A stretch of DNA of 64,000 bases. It comes from Antitrichia curtipendula. Taxonomy: Eukaryota; Streptophyta; Bryopsida; Hypnales; Leucodontaceae. Made by a program: the position numbers and the translations under genes. Of this stretch, positions 49,410 through 62,190 are shown piece by piece. Position 1 is the stretch's first letter. Every line of letters starts with the position of its first letter. The stretch is taken from positions 32,113,567 through 32,177,566 of the forward strand of contig OX579636.1 in NCBI GenBank assembly GCA_951230915.1, read 5' to 3'. The notes beneath the pieces were generated by a model, which was not told where the DNA came from, did no database searches, and saw only the letters and a list, made by a program, of their open reading frames with translations.

Positions 49410-50186
49410 TGGAAGTGTGCCAATTTGACCAAATTGAATTTTCTCACAGTTGTCACAATTATCTAAAATTGATGAAATTTTTGTTAACTAAATGTATATT
49501 GGATTGGTGAAGCAACATTGTGCAATATGATCAATGGTGATATAAAAATTAGTGGACATTACAACATGTTAATTTGTGGTCACTCTAATTCTACCACTAA
49601 AAGCAATGGCATTGCTTCTCATCAACAACAAACTTTGTCATCATCCCTTCTCACTCTTATTCCACCAATACTTTAACTAGAGGTTAATTTAGTGAGGACG
49701 GGAGGAAAAATATTATAATTGATACCATTGATGCTCAATCTTGAGGGTTAAAAAGAATTTGATATCACCTTGATTCTTCTTACATGTTGTAGCACAATAT
49801 AGGATTTTAATTGTGTGACCAAGCTCTCCAAAAATAGCGACATTCTAATTGTCCTTGCTTTGGACATTTACATTAGGTGGTTGCTTTTGTGGTGGAAAAC
49901 AACGCCAATACTTAACAAATGTTGCGAAAGTTTATTAGTTGTGAAACATTATAAGTTGCACATTAGTAACGATTGTTGTAAAATTTTGTTAGTTGCATTT
50001 CGGGTTCCACTTGGCAAATTTAGGGCTCCACTTGGAAACGGGGCATTGTGAATATTGCTCCAGAATGTTTTGCTTTTTCCTCTTGATTGCAGTTATTGCG
50101 AGATTGTAATAAGAAACTGTAATCTTCACCTTTATGACTTTCTTAGCTTGTGTGTGTTGAGACACCACGTGCGGTTTATATTTCAG
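49410..50186. other. Spacer upstream of the SOUL copy
   Basis: Mostly AT-rich. The N-terminal exons expected for the SOUL gene (plastid targeting region) were not found here. Confidence 0.4.
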
Positions 50187-51915
50187 TGCCTGATCTAGAG
50201 AGTATACCCTATGATCTTGTTCGGCGTGCAGTAGACTACGAAGTCCGGGAGGTCAAGATAAGCCATCGCAACAGTCTTGATCTCCAGCTTGATGATGGAG
50301 TCGTGGAGCTAGTTCTGTGTAGAATTCATGCACTGCGCCAGTGAACTCTACTAGGTGTTGCATATGACTAACCTGCAAAATTCAATTCATCTGCACATTC
50401 AAGTTGCAAATGAACATTATATTGACAAGCTTCTGCTTTGGGTGGTTCGTGATCAGTCGTATGTAGTCGCTGAGACAACGATGGCTGGGCGTACCGGCTT
50501 TCATTGCTTCAGCTCGGGTCAAGCCTTCAACACTCTTGTTGCATATCTCTTTGGCAAGGTACAAGGACCTTACCAAAGTGTTGACTTTTTGTGGACATTA
50601 CTTGGAAGTTACTTGGAATTGTGCTGCCTTTTGATACACAAAATCCAGTGAAGAGCATTCTGAAGATAATTTTATAATGTGAGGGCTTCTACTACGGGCA
50701 AGAAAAGTCGAACTCTAGTTTCGCAAAACCAAGCGCAGAAGTGAACGAAGTTTTTAACCAGAATGCAACCCGTGTTGACAACTGACCATTGTTGCTGTTG
50801 AAGCAGAATTCAAAGCGATCTGAGATGGCAATGACAACACCTGAGATGACGAACAAAGGCCAGTCAGGAGGGGTAAAAATGGACTTGACCACCCCTGTCA
50901 TTCAACAGGTACTAATCTAGAAATTCTTTACCCTAAGTGCCCAAATGACCAAGAAAGTCCACTGCCACATCTATAGGAGTTGGAATGAGTCATTTGTGAA
51001 TATGTCTCTTACAATTTCTGCATGTTCATCGCTTCAATTTGGACCTGGAGAAGTAGGAAATCAAGCATGTTGTGCACTCTGTCGCTTGCATATGTAAGAT
51101 TACACTGATTTATCCTAGTAGTGAAAGGGGAAAATTAGCGTCACCTAGAAAATTAGCGTCACAACAAAAATTTATTTGGTGGAAATTGGTACAACACAAG
51201 AATTTCTTAACCTACACTTATTCAGAATAGTGTTACTTTGATAAATTAGTGTCACATGTATTATTAAGACTAATCAGTGTCGCTGGTAGAGGCTGTTGTG
51301 AGGGGGCTTATAATTGATGAAGTTCGACGGGTGTGGTGGTGCAGAAGGGAGTAGGAGAAGGGCAATGGTGAATGTCGTTTGTGTTGCCAGCCAAGTACAA
51401 CGAGGACGCTCCAGAGCCTGTGGATCCAGCAATGAGCATTTAAAGAGTGTCTGGCAAGAAAGTGGCGATGGCAATGTACTCCGGATTTGTGATTGATGGG
51501 GAGGTGCACCGGCGGGAGCAAGCATTGCGCGGGGCTCTGCTCAAAGACCCTGTGGTGTGCGTTCTACCAGATGCGCAGCCCGAAGTTGCGCAGGTATCAT
51601 TTTACTTGTTGAATTCTAAACTTCATTTCTATTCCCTTGCAATCCCTTCGTTTCCTCTTTGCACAAGAAATGGAAAGGTAGGTGTCAAGCTTCACGCAAA
51701 CTTCTTGTCTCCAATGCTCAATGTATTTGGTTCTAGCTAGTTTTGTTGAAATCGCTGGTCATAGGAAGTCACATCCCTGGTTCATCGAGACGCGCGAAGG
51801 ATGAATGCACGACTATGAACCTTCTTGTTTCCAGAATAGGGACGAAAAATGGAGGGTTAGGTGGCAGTTCAATCCTCCTTTCACACTGCCATTCATGAGG
51901 TGCAACAAATTGTAA
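50187..51915 (+). pseudogene. SOUL/heme-binding family gene copy (plastid At3g10130 type) with two premature stops
   Basis: SOUL proteins bind heme or related tetrapyrroles. Five exon pieces keep phase: 50187-50251 (VPDLESIPYDLVRRAVDYEVRE), 50457-50558 (SYVVAETTMAGRTGF to YLFGK), 50807-50908 (SEMAMTTPEMT and MDLTTPVI, the doubled MTTP motif of the family), 51345-51593 (MSFVLPAKYNEDAPEPVD, MAMYSGFVIDGEV, AQPEVAQ) and 51868-51915 (NPPFTLPFMR). Order and spacing match the plant plastid subgroup. Defects: TGA at 51369-51371 where the family has an arginine (QW[R]MSF), TAA at 51441-51443 at a likely glutamine, and an early end after CNKL. The N-terminal targeting exons were not found. Splice sites remain good, so loss is recent. 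The first junction lacks about three expected residues. Confidence 0.85.
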
Positions 51916-53640
51916 CACATGAGGGTGCTTATATAAACCACCAAAATGGAACAGACTGTACCTTGGGGTTCTTCTTCACCATCTTGGACATTGACATCAA
52001 TTGATCACAAAGACCAGGTATAAATAACTAGAGATTTGACAGTCTCCACTAAAGACACATGACTGGGTGCCACAGAAAACACATCCACATTCATTTTTAA
52101 AAGTTGCGCTGCCACCGATGTCCTTGCTGCAAAGGAGAGTAGAAATTTTTTAATATAGTTTCAGGAAAACCTCTGCTATCTAAGATGAACTAATCACACA
52201 TGCTCCCATGAACAAGTAAACGCCCTACCAGGGAGGTAGACAATCCTATTACCACCTTGATTAGCAATCTGAATATCTTGGCAACAATGTTAGAGTGTGA
52301 GCGGGGAGCAACAAGGATTTTTACAAAAAATAAACATGTCAGAGTAATAAATTGGGTTTTCAGACCTAAGTATAAAATCTAAAACCAAAAAAGATTACAA
52401 AAAAATTTGCAAAAGTTTTAATCACAATAATCAATTTTGTAATAAAATGTTGCATGAATAGACGTCAATGAAGGATTAGCATTCCCATAACAAGTTAGGG
52501 ACAACCATAGATTTGAAGTATGAATAAAATTCATCCATGTCATCTATTTATCATCCATCTAAAAAAGACTTTCTTTTCACATTGCTAAACAATAAACATG
52601 TCTTAAGAAAATGAGTGTGAATTTTTTAGGGTTTTTTTAACAATAATTTACAAAAATTATTAAAATTTTGCATTATTGACCTCAAAACTTTGTTTAACTA
52701 TTTTGAGGTCGGTTTAGTGCTCCTTGGAATCAAGGAGCAGCTTGAAGGTTCATTTGGAGATATGGAACAATCAATTGTACAATGTTGTTTGGTTGTAGTT
52801 AAGTGCTCCTCGAAACCAAGGAGCACTTAGTAAAGGAGTGTAGAACACCAACTGCAGTATTAATATTTTTTGCATGAACCTCAGAGGATCAAACGGCAAA
52901 CACACTGCTAAGATTGAATTAATGGTTTGCTATTTTAAGACTATTAGCGTTGTATGTCAGTTTCATTTGGGGTCTACGGTACAGTGGCCATTGACCAACA
53001 GCCACTTCTCTTCTAACGAGAGAATAATTTTAGAGAGCAAACACAATCATGTTCCTTGTTAACTTGTGTACAGACCCACAACAAATATGTTTTTGTTCAG
53101 GATTGAAACGATTGGATAATTGTACTTAATTACGTGCCTTTATGGATTCCAAGATTGCACTAGAAATGCCCTATCAAGTATAAGAATCTAACAAGCGAAT
53201 AACAATTGTTGTCACTACAACAGAAATAGCATTTCAATTTGCAATGGTTTTGCAGTGGTTAGTTTGGCTCTCAGAAAATAAATAATGCTTTGCAAAACCA
53301 TTGCAAGAACTGTTGCTGTCGTGTTGTAGTGCGTCGTTCGATAAAATCACGCTACATGACCATAAAAGAAAGAAGGAAATGAAAGAGCAAAATGATACTT
53401 GATATGGGTTTTGAATGAGTAGGACAATACAGAAGCTAATGGGGGCTGCTAGCTAGCTAATCTTCAGAATTATTCAGAAACAGGGCGACTGCGGTGAGAT
53501 GCAAACGGTAACCTGCAAATCAAATCCCCTGTCTGTCTGTCTGTCTGTCTCTCTGTCTGTCTGATTCTAGGTAAGGTACTTCTAAAGGAATCCTAAGCCC
53601 TCAATCAACCCCATCGTAAGCTACCAGATATATATATTTA
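51916..53640. other. Spacer downstream of the SOUL copy
   Basis: No gene was recognised. A short GTCT microsatellite lies near 53531-53560. Near 52.72 and 52.80 kb a segment around ctcctYgRaaYcaaggagca occurs twice. Otherwise AT-rich. Confidence 0.4.
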
Positions 53641-54010
53641 TGATCCTAGGCAGTGAAGATCGAGCAGACTTTAATTTATCAAGCCAGTGTAGCTAAAGGA
53701 ACAAGTATGCTTCGGGTATTGCTCTTTAGCCCATGCTACTGATAGGGCAAACTTTCGGTCAATCTTCGGAAGAGACTGTCCAACATCCAGGAAATGCTTG
53801 AGAGGACTGCCGCTGCAATTGCTTGCTCCAGCCACCTGCGAAAACTCGCGCAAGCAGATGCGGTAGCAAGGTAACGTTGCAAGATTGTCCTCTCAAGTAT
53901 TTCTCAGACGTGAGACAGTCTCAAGAATATATGTGCGCAAATGATTAATGGGACGAAATGGAGGTCTATATATATACGATGGATCGACAACAGCTCGTTC
54001 GAATTCACAC
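53641..54010 (-). other. Possible minus-strand transcription unit with TATA box
   Basis: A TATATATAGACC box (plus-strand ggtctatatatata near 53962-53976) faces left and is followed by a stretch of balanced composition. That stretch holds a 60-residue frame (to 53671, containing LKHFLDVGQSLPKIDRKF) but no ATG-led open frame of useful length. It could be a non-coding RNA or a gene fragment. I matched no known plant microRNA to it. Confidence 0.25.
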
Positions 54011-56150
54011 TGTGACATGGCCGACCTCCCTTGTCTTCTTCGATCATGGCAGTCAAGCTTGACAGCTGCAAAAGTCAATTTCTCGAACCGCAATTGATGG
54101 AGATAAGATTTTGAAAATCTTCAGCTTGCTGCGGCTTGGGAAGTAAAGAATCTATCGGCTCGGCTGTCAGGTACGGTTCTAGCGTGCGCACAAGCGCATC
54201 CCGCCATCCTTGGGATCTAACATTAACTTACATTCTAGAGAGGAGTAAAGGACCGAAAGTGTGTTTAAGTACTACCTAATACTGTAAGTGTGACCGTCCT
54301 CTAGTCGAGGATTTAATTAAATTTTCAATCCGTGCCTAGTCAAACAATTTTTCGGCCTCCCTGAAGCAAGGTACGTTTTGATTTGAGATCGAACAAATAA
54401 ACATCAGTCCCCGCCCCGCTGGGGGGTATCCTCTACAGCACTGTAGAACCTGTCGTCGTATATATTATTTACTCTGAACTGCCGTGGTTTAGAGTCGAAA
54501 ATGAAAGACCATGCTAGTTGCAATTGATATATCTACACATATTCCGTGCCCTAGAAAAGTGCCAATCTCTTGGAATGTCCGCCGTTCTAACTAATGTGAC
54601 GATTCGAATTCTAAAACACAACCCAGCCATGAGTGCCGAAAACTAGGACCAGTGATAAACTCTAGCTAGCTAGCATATATGCAGACAACTGAAGCGCCTG
54701 GACCAGATCCAATCTCCGCCCAGCCACGATTCCATATTCTAGCTAGCTAACCCAATCAGTCATCCAACGTATCTAGAAGTCGTGATTCGGTAAGCGAATC
54801 AATGTCAGGGGCGAGATACCAGCAATGTTTTCGGAGGACTATCCATATACTCGTATCGATCGGTGGACCCGAACTACAGCTGCACCTCCATATGTCCATA
54901 ATTTGCCGTGGCATTCTAGCTCGTCAAATCTCTGGCACTGGAAATGGATCAGACTTGATGGATCGAATAATTCTCAGTCAATGAGAGTAAAAATGCTTAC
55001 TATTTGGGAAGATGGAGAGTACGTGTAAAAGAGGGTTAGTTAGTCTTTTTTGGTGGGCAACACAGAATGGTTGAATACAAATATTCATGATTTGTTCAAA
55101 GCTTGAGAATACGATGAAATTGGTTTTGATAGAAATGTACATTTCTACACATGGAAATCTTGCAATCCATGGCGCCATGGCCGGATGGTCTTGGACGCTT
55201 TGTCTCTAAATGTAATCGGCTTCCTCAAGAGTTCTAGATTAATTAGGAAAATGCATATTCCGGCGTTTCTAATCAACCTTAACTAGCCAATTGAGGTTTG
55301 GAGGCTTGGTGAACGATCAGCAGTCACTGGTCATTTCATAAGAGTGGGGCCATATGATTCACTCAAAAATCTGAAAATTATTGCCCAAGTCTGAAAATTT
55401 CTTGAAAATTAGTAGACATTAGGTAGTGACACTTTTAATAGCCAAAATAAGCTATTGAATGAGCGTATTGTTTGTGGACACTATTGTATGATTAACAAAT
55501 TGTAGCGAAAGGTGCTGCAAGTAGAATCAAAAGTTTATTTTGTTCATAAAGTTTGTTATTAATGGACAAAAGAAGTTTGGAATGCCTCAATAGTCAAGTA
55601 ATCAACAGTAAGCCAACCATTTATGGACAGTCGTTTGGCTCCCATTACAAGATTGGTGAAGTGCTTTGAAGTGGTGCAACCTTAGAGCATCCACTATGCA
55701 ACAATTAAAAGAACCTAGTAAATAATGGAATAGTCATGTGGTCCAATTTAAAAAGGAATGAATGATTCTCCAAGACGACCATTAGTGGGCTCTGAATGAC
55801 CCTTCATAGTAGCACTTTGGGAGTATGTGAAGAATTTAAAATTTGCCTCTCTATATTGTATTTGTCAACATGTGAAAAGAAATTTTGGATTCAAAATGAG
55901 GGGCTTGTATTAAAGAAGAGTTTCTAGCAACCATATTGGTTACGGGCTCTATTCCATACCCGCCATCTAGCATTACCAAGCTATATCATGAGTTTGCTCT
56001 ATAGAAATTTTTAATAGCATAAAAGACACTTTGCAGTTGAGAGCTAATTTTCCACACAAAAACTAATGGAATGTGATGTTGTTAGATAAGGATATGATAC
56101 AATCCAATATTATTAAACAATTAGATGTTATTGTGGGATTTGTTGCTAGT
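54011..56150. other. Spacer without a supported gene
   Basis: Mixed composition with ctagctag runs near 54.66 and 54.74 kb. Short frames only; no domain was seen. Confidence 0.4.
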
Positions 56151-56159
56151 TAATTTTCT

Positions 56160-56880
56160 ATATAAATTTGATGGAATTCAATGTTATCCGACTCAATTCA
56201 ATGCAATTGAATGGGCTTCAATAGCATGTGATTGGACTCAATGGGATTTAATCAATCATATCATGAAATTGAATGTTATCACACAATCCGGTGGGCATCT
56301 AAATCAATGGTATCTATCCAGGTGTATTGGGATCCAGTCATATCATGCAATTGAACGTTATCACGCAACCAATTGGCTTGTGAATCAATGGTATCTCACC
56401 AAATCAAATGGGATCCAGTCATATCATGCAATTGAATGTTAACATGTAATCCGGTAGGCATCTAAATCAATGGTATCTAATCGGATGTATTGGGATCCAG
56501 TCATATCATGCAATTGAACATTATCACACAACCGATTGGCTTGTGAATCAATGGTATCTCACTAGATCCAATGGGATCCAATCATATCATTCAATTGAAT
56601 GTTAACACGCAATCCGGTGGGCATCTAAATCAATGGTATCTAACCGGGTGTAATGGGATTCAGTCATATCATGCAACTGAACGTTATCACGCAATCGATT
56701 GGCTTGTGAATCAATGGTATCTCACCACATCCAATGGAATCCAATCATAGCACATACTTCAATGTTATCACGCAATCGATTGGCTTGTAAATCAATGATA
56801 TCTCACTAGATCCAATGGGATCCAATCATATCACATAATTCAATGTTATCATGCAATCTAAAGGACTTCAATGGTAACTA
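56160..56880. repeat. 81-82-bp satellite array, about 8-9 copies with alternating subtypes
   Basis: The word aatcaatggtatct recurs at 81-82-bp steps (near 56302, 56383, 56465, 56546, 56628, 56709 and 56790). Units alternate between a form with ccggtgggcatctaaatcaa and one with gattggcttgtgaatcaa, so the true period over much of the array is a dimer of about 163 bp. Each carries ggatccagtcatatcatgca-like sequence. The last copies are more diverged. Confidence 0.9.
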
Positions 56881-59505
56881 ACTGGATTTGATGAGATCAC
56901 ACTTCTAGAGGTCAAAGCTTTTCAAACAAGTTTCTTTATTTGTGTACCTTGGAACTATAATCTAAAAGCATATGAGTTGAACAATCATTCAATTACCAAA
57001 TGCTTTTTTGTAATTCAAAACTTAAAAAATAAGGTTCATCGATAGGTACACTAATATTTAGTCTTTATTTGGATTTAGCCTACAAAATAATATATCACAT
57101 ACAAAATAGAATTATAGTATACTGTAGTAATCAAGAACAATAATTACTAAAGCACTTTAATTATGGGTGATTGCAAGAAACATTTGTCTTTTTTTGTCCC
57201 CTTGACCTTGGGTGGGTTTCTTGCTCATAACTTTTGTATTATATGACAATTTTATATAAAATTTGAAATCGAAATACATATGGTAGTTGTAGACATTGAA
57301 TAATTTTTTTCACTTTTTCAAAAATTATTTTTATCATTTTTAAGCATCCCCCAATTGGATGTCTACTTTTGCCATTTGAAGGGGGGTAGTACTATTTTCG
57401 ACCCAAAAATGCAAATTTGAAGGTCAAAATTTGGAGACAAGAACTTCTACTAAAGTTACAGAAGCCTACAAAGAGAATTTTTTTAAATAGTAAAATGTCC
57501 ACCTTCTGCATATGCTCAAAGTGCACTAGTTTTATGCAAGTGCAGAAAACACAATTTTTTTTTCCAAAGATGCAAATGGTTGATAAAGAACACATTCAAT
57601 CTAGAAAAATGGACAATTTTTGTTTTATTTAAAAAAAATCTATTTACTATTTTTAAAATTCATACATCAAAGTATTTATTTTTGGATATTTTCTATTGCT
57701 CTTTTTTTGTGCATAACTTTTAGAGATAAATTTTTCTAGCCTTTGACTTTTACAAGCACACTATTTTGAATATTTTATAAATTATCCATATTTTATTTTA
57801 TTTAAAAATTTTATTTAAAAATTTATAGTACTTACTGAAATAGACCTTTTTTTAAACAAAAATGGTAGGCATATTCCCCAAATTGAAATTACTATGAATT
57901 TTGGGAGTCCAAATTAAAGTGTTTTGAATCTATAGCCAAAGTCTAGAATCTTCCAAATCCAGTCAGTTGAAAGACTACTTTTTTATCAGTATGTCCTATA
58001 CACTTTATGACAATTTGAGACATGTATCATGACCTTATTAGTTCCAACCTTGAAAACAAGAAAAAAAAAACATTTCACGGTTTGGATCGTAAATTTGTTC
58101 CAGCCTTGGTTGAAAATAGTTGCCCCCTACATGTTGGATATGACTCTCCGGTCGAGAGCGAATGGTTCTACCCTACTATAAGTCAAGGAAGGATGGTTAT
58201 GAACTTATCATAAGCACATCATAAGTGTCTCATCTATACTTTAAATGAGTTTGTTTGTTTGTTTTGTTTGTTCATTTGTTTTGGTTGGTTGGTTATGGTG
58301 AGATTTCTAGAATCATGCATCCCCTATTCGCGTCCTTGGTATTCTATTGATACTATTAGAAAGCCCTTTGTGAGTTGGGATAAATGGACCTTGTTTTGTG
58401 AATTTTGTTTTGTGGTGTTACAACAGAAAAGATATTTAATTTCAAAGTTTGTATAATTAGAAAATTAGAAAATTATTTTTATTTTTATTTCATTATATTG
58501 TAGCAATGACACAAGGCATACTAAGTAGGACACTTGTATGTATGAAGATAACACTTAATACTGGATTAATAATTTTTCCAAATTTCCAAATTTCTTTCAC
58601 AATTTCCACTATATACATTAATTTAAGCACTACAAGATGCACTAAATGTTTTATATTGAATTTTTGTACAAGGAAAAAATTAGTTTCTTAATTTCAAAGA
58701 TTTCAAGACAAAGAAATACTCCATTTCTCTCCTAGTGGACACTAAACAAATAAAAATAAGATTATTTCTAGATTAAAAAATACAATATAAAACATACATT
58801 GTATCTCTAAATGTGTCTTATACTAATTTGAATGGACTTGTGTACTAGTAGTAGTTGTTGGAAAATTTGCCATGCCACTTCCATGAATTTTCTTTCTTAA
58901 GCAAGATTTGCCATGTCACTTTAAATTTTTTGTCTTTTGGCTCTCTAATTGTGGGCTTTATTTTGGTTGTTTAACTTTCAAATCCAAATTCTATTGTGTC
59001 CATTGAGAGAGTTTTTTAGTGTGTTTTTGATGATAATAATTACAAACTCTAATTTTACAACAAACAAAAGATAATAATATATTTAGAGAGTTGTTTAGAG
59101 TATTCCATTGAAGGTGCTCTTTAGGTGGACTTATTCTTTGCCAACTCAACTCAACTCAGACAATGTGTTTGGGGGCGGCGAGGCGGCTGAGCCCTACTGA
59201 CCTTCCTCACGCGCAGAGGGGCCTGTGAACCGTTTGCAATTGGATGGAAATATGCATGAGACCCTCCACATCTTCAAAACTTTCATCAGATCAACACTAG
59301 ACTGCGGTCAAATTCAACCACCGTACGCAAAATCTACGCTTTTCAAACCTGATCTACGGATCCTCGCCTGGCTTGATGTGCCTCCAAATCTACCAACTTT
59401 GTGTCGGATCAACGTGAATGGAATTGAACTGTTATCTTGATAATGGAACGCTCAATGTAGTACCCTTCCGCCTGCAAAAGGAAGATGCTTCCAAGCTAGG
59501 GTCAT
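56881..59505. other. AT-rich spacer
   Basis: No gene was recognised. cataacttttgtatt near 57227 is part of the motif shared with several AT-rich elements in the window. A short more GC-rich stretch near 59.16-59.45 kb has a 71-residue frame of no recognised family. Confidence 0.4.
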
Positions 59506-59509
59506 TTAC

Positions 59510-60013
59510 CCCCTAAAAGTCCAAGGGGTTCAGACAAAACACAAATGTGTTATCAAAGAAGATAGTGTTAAGAATGATAAGTAGAAAGTATCTATACAAT
59601 CAAAATTATAATATTATTTTTTGATTTTTTTCAAATAAATTTTGAAAATATGGCTTTAAAAATTTAACAAAATTGATACAATTTTTACCTTTAGCATTTG
59701 AATTTTTTTCATTGGTCTAAATTTTGGTTTCTATTGATTTATGAAAAAATGCATAAGATCTAGTAACGAGAACACCAATACTTTTTTTCAAATAGTAAAT
59801 TTTTCATCACTAGGTAAATTCTAGAGAGTTTGTATTCTTTCTCTTATATTTTTGTTTGACCGTAGCAATCTTAGTTTTGAATATGAATATTGAAAGACAA
59901 TCCAAATTTTTTAAATAATAAAATAAATAAAAATTTTGAACAAAAAAATTCCTTCCAAAAATGTTGTCCAAAGTTGGGAAGCAACCATTAGTGGTCACTT
60001 AAGCGCTTAGGGG
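59510..60013. mobile_element. TTAA-type MITE, 504 bp
   Basis: The left end is CCCCTAAAAGTCCAAGG after TTAC (a one-base variant of TTAA). The right end, reverse complemented, is CCCCTAAGCGCTTAAGTGAC, followed outside by TTAA at 60014-60017. Non-coding and AT-rich inside. Confidence 0.6.
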
Positions 60014-60129
60014 TTAAGGTGGGCATCAATGTTTTTATAAGGCAATTTAATCCCCAACTATCTTCCCCAAAAGTAGGTAGCTTCAAGCCTTTCGAAAAAG
60101 AAGTGGATAAATGTGTTTTAGAATATTAA

Positions 60130-60931
60130 CCCCTAAATGCTTAAGCATTTTCCAATGTGTTTTGACTATGAAAAAAGAGCATTGGCTTATAGTTATCCCC
60201 ATTGAAGCAAACTGTTGTTTTTTCAAAATCTAACCGTATGGATGTTTAAAGAGCTTGCTTATTAGTACACACACCAATTTTGAGTGCAAAATTGCATAAG
60301 AATTGTGAGATTATAACAAGAAAAATGTAAGTTTTCTATTTTTAGTATGCTGCCCCTCCCCACAATGTTTCAGAAATTTGCACATAAATTTTTTTTGGGA
60401 TTAGAGGTGACATGAACAACTACAAATTGTATTAGTACACTAAAATACACTTTCAAAAAACTTAATTTCACACAAAAAGCTATTAAACTCATTACACAAT
60501 CCACCTTGCAATTGTTGAGATGCAATTTTTTATAATAAGTATAAATCACAAATAAATCCAAATCAATATTTTCTTTTAAAAATTTCAATGGTGAAAATCA
60601 TGAAAACATTTCCTTCTTTCCATTGGGACCATTTTCAAAGCAAATGGATAAGTACAAGTTTTTAGATCCCAAATCAAGTGAAATTGCTCAAAGTTGAAAA
60701 ATGAAGTAAAATAAGCAAGGTTTACTCTTCTACTAATGGACATATATGGCTTTGGAGACCTCTTGACAATCAAATATGAACCTTTTTCAGTGAAAAATGA
60801 AAGTTTTCAATAGTTAACCCTAAAAACTGCCCAATTTTTTTTTTAAATTGGTCAAACAAATTTAATTGCCCGCACCAAAATGAGCCTGAAATTTCAGATT
60901 GACCATATATGGTCGCTTGGGCACTTAGGGG
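60130..60931. mobile_element. TTAA-type MITE, 802 bp
   Basis: Exact TTAA on both sides (60126-60129 and 60932-60935). The left end is CCCCTAAATGCTTAAGC. The right end, reverse complemented, is CCCCTAAGTGCCCAAGCGAC, very similar to the right end of the neighbour at 59510-60013. No coding sequence. An internal TTAACCCTAAAAACTGCC at 60814 hints at a nested end. Confidence 0.7.
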
Positions 60932-60935
60932 TTAA

Positions 60936-61139
60936 TCGCAATCACGTCTTTGTACACCACTGCTACAATCCACAATCCAGTGAAAAGACTGAGGCTGTCA
61001 CCCTTGGTTTGTATTAGTTGCCATCCCCCTTTTCAAAAAATTTAAAAGGTTGTTGATTGCTTGTTTTTAAAAAATGTTTACCTTCGAAATGGCCGTTGAT
61101 TTCTTAGAAAATCACAAGCCATTGATTTTGTGAGATTTA
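60936..61139. other. Short spacer
   Basis: No feature was recognised between the TTAA element and the GGATAC repeat. Confidence 0.4.
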
Positions 61140-61320
61140 ACTTGAGCCATCCAAATATCAATATAGATACAGATACCAATATGAATACTAGATACGGATA
61201 TAGTATTGTATACAAATATACGGTAAATATTGAATGTGAATACGGATACAGATATGGTACAATATTGGATATGAATACGGGTACGGATACGGGTACGGGT
61301 ACAAGATACGGAATGTTGTT
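61140..61320. repeat. Degenerate GGATAC / GGTACG short tandem repeat
   Basis: Runs of gatacagatac, tacggatatag and gggtacggatacggg form an imperfect 6-bp-based repeat of about 180 bp. The open plus frame (NTGTDTGTGTRYG) follows from the repeat. Confidence 0.75.
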
Positions 61321-61466
61321 TATCCCATATTGTTTGTCAATTGCATTCCTTTCTGAAAATTACAAGAGGGCAAGGGGAAGGGGGAGGGCATGAAAATTTC
61401 AAAATTTCAAAATTTATTTCAAAATTTTTTGCGGGGTTACTAGAGAATTAATAAAAAAAAATTGGA

Positions 61467-61508
61467 TTTTGGGTGCATTGTGACACTTTTGTCACAATGC
61501 ACCCAAAA
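61467..61508. repeat. Perfect inverted repeat, 19-bp arms with 4-nt loop
   Basis: TTTTGGGTGCATTGTGACA (61467-61485), loop CTTT, then the exact reverse complement (61490-61508). It could be a hairpin in RNA, a recognition site, or two fused element ends. It has no T-run typical of a terminator. Confidence 0.9.
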
Positions 61509-62186
61509 GAGGCAGTCACTGCCTACAATGTCTTCAAATCCTCATTCCATTTGTCGTGGAGAGCTAGCAAAGACAAAAATTGCATATGAAATTTGCATAC
61601 TTAAAATTGCATATTCAAAATTGGCCACCTTCAATTTGAGCCCCCCAAAATGAAAGAGCTAGTAAATTCAAAACCTTCTTGAAAGAAAGGCTACATAATT
61701 GTTGGTCTAAAAAACAAAAAAATTCCACTAGTGGGCATGTCCAAATGTGCCACTGACCCTAAACCACCATCTCTACCATGTCAAAAACTCCAAAATCTAT
61801 TATGTACCTATATGGAAGAAATTATTTTAGAACCAAACTTTGTTCCTTCATAACTTTTGCATACGATAACCAAATGTCATGTTCTTTGGTGCGGTGGTAC
61901 TTCCTTCCAAATGCCAACAAGAAAATATGAAAATTTGACTAGATTAATAATAATAACTAGGCATAAAAGAAAAAATTGGCGGTTTTGGAGGTACCCACTT
62001 TGCACATCATAAGTAGAAGGATGAGTACAAGCTAGTCAAATGTATTTCTTACAATTACAAGTTTCCAACCATTGAGCAAGGGTGAGCAGAAGATGGATGA
62101 GCAAGGTAGAGGCAAGGGTGAGCATCTTAGCAACAATGTAGGAGTTTGGCATGCTTTGCTAAACTAGTATAATATAGTTGAACTAT
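61509..62186. other. AT-rich spacer
   Basis: It holds another copy of the shared motif (cataacttttgcatacgataaccaaatg near 61850). No gene was recognised. Confidence 0.4.
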
Positions 62187-62190
62187 TTAA

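Noticed and set aside
53900..54800. Plant microRNA precursor
   Set aside because: No mature sequence of a conserved plant microRNA that I know could be matched, and no long stem was evident by eye.
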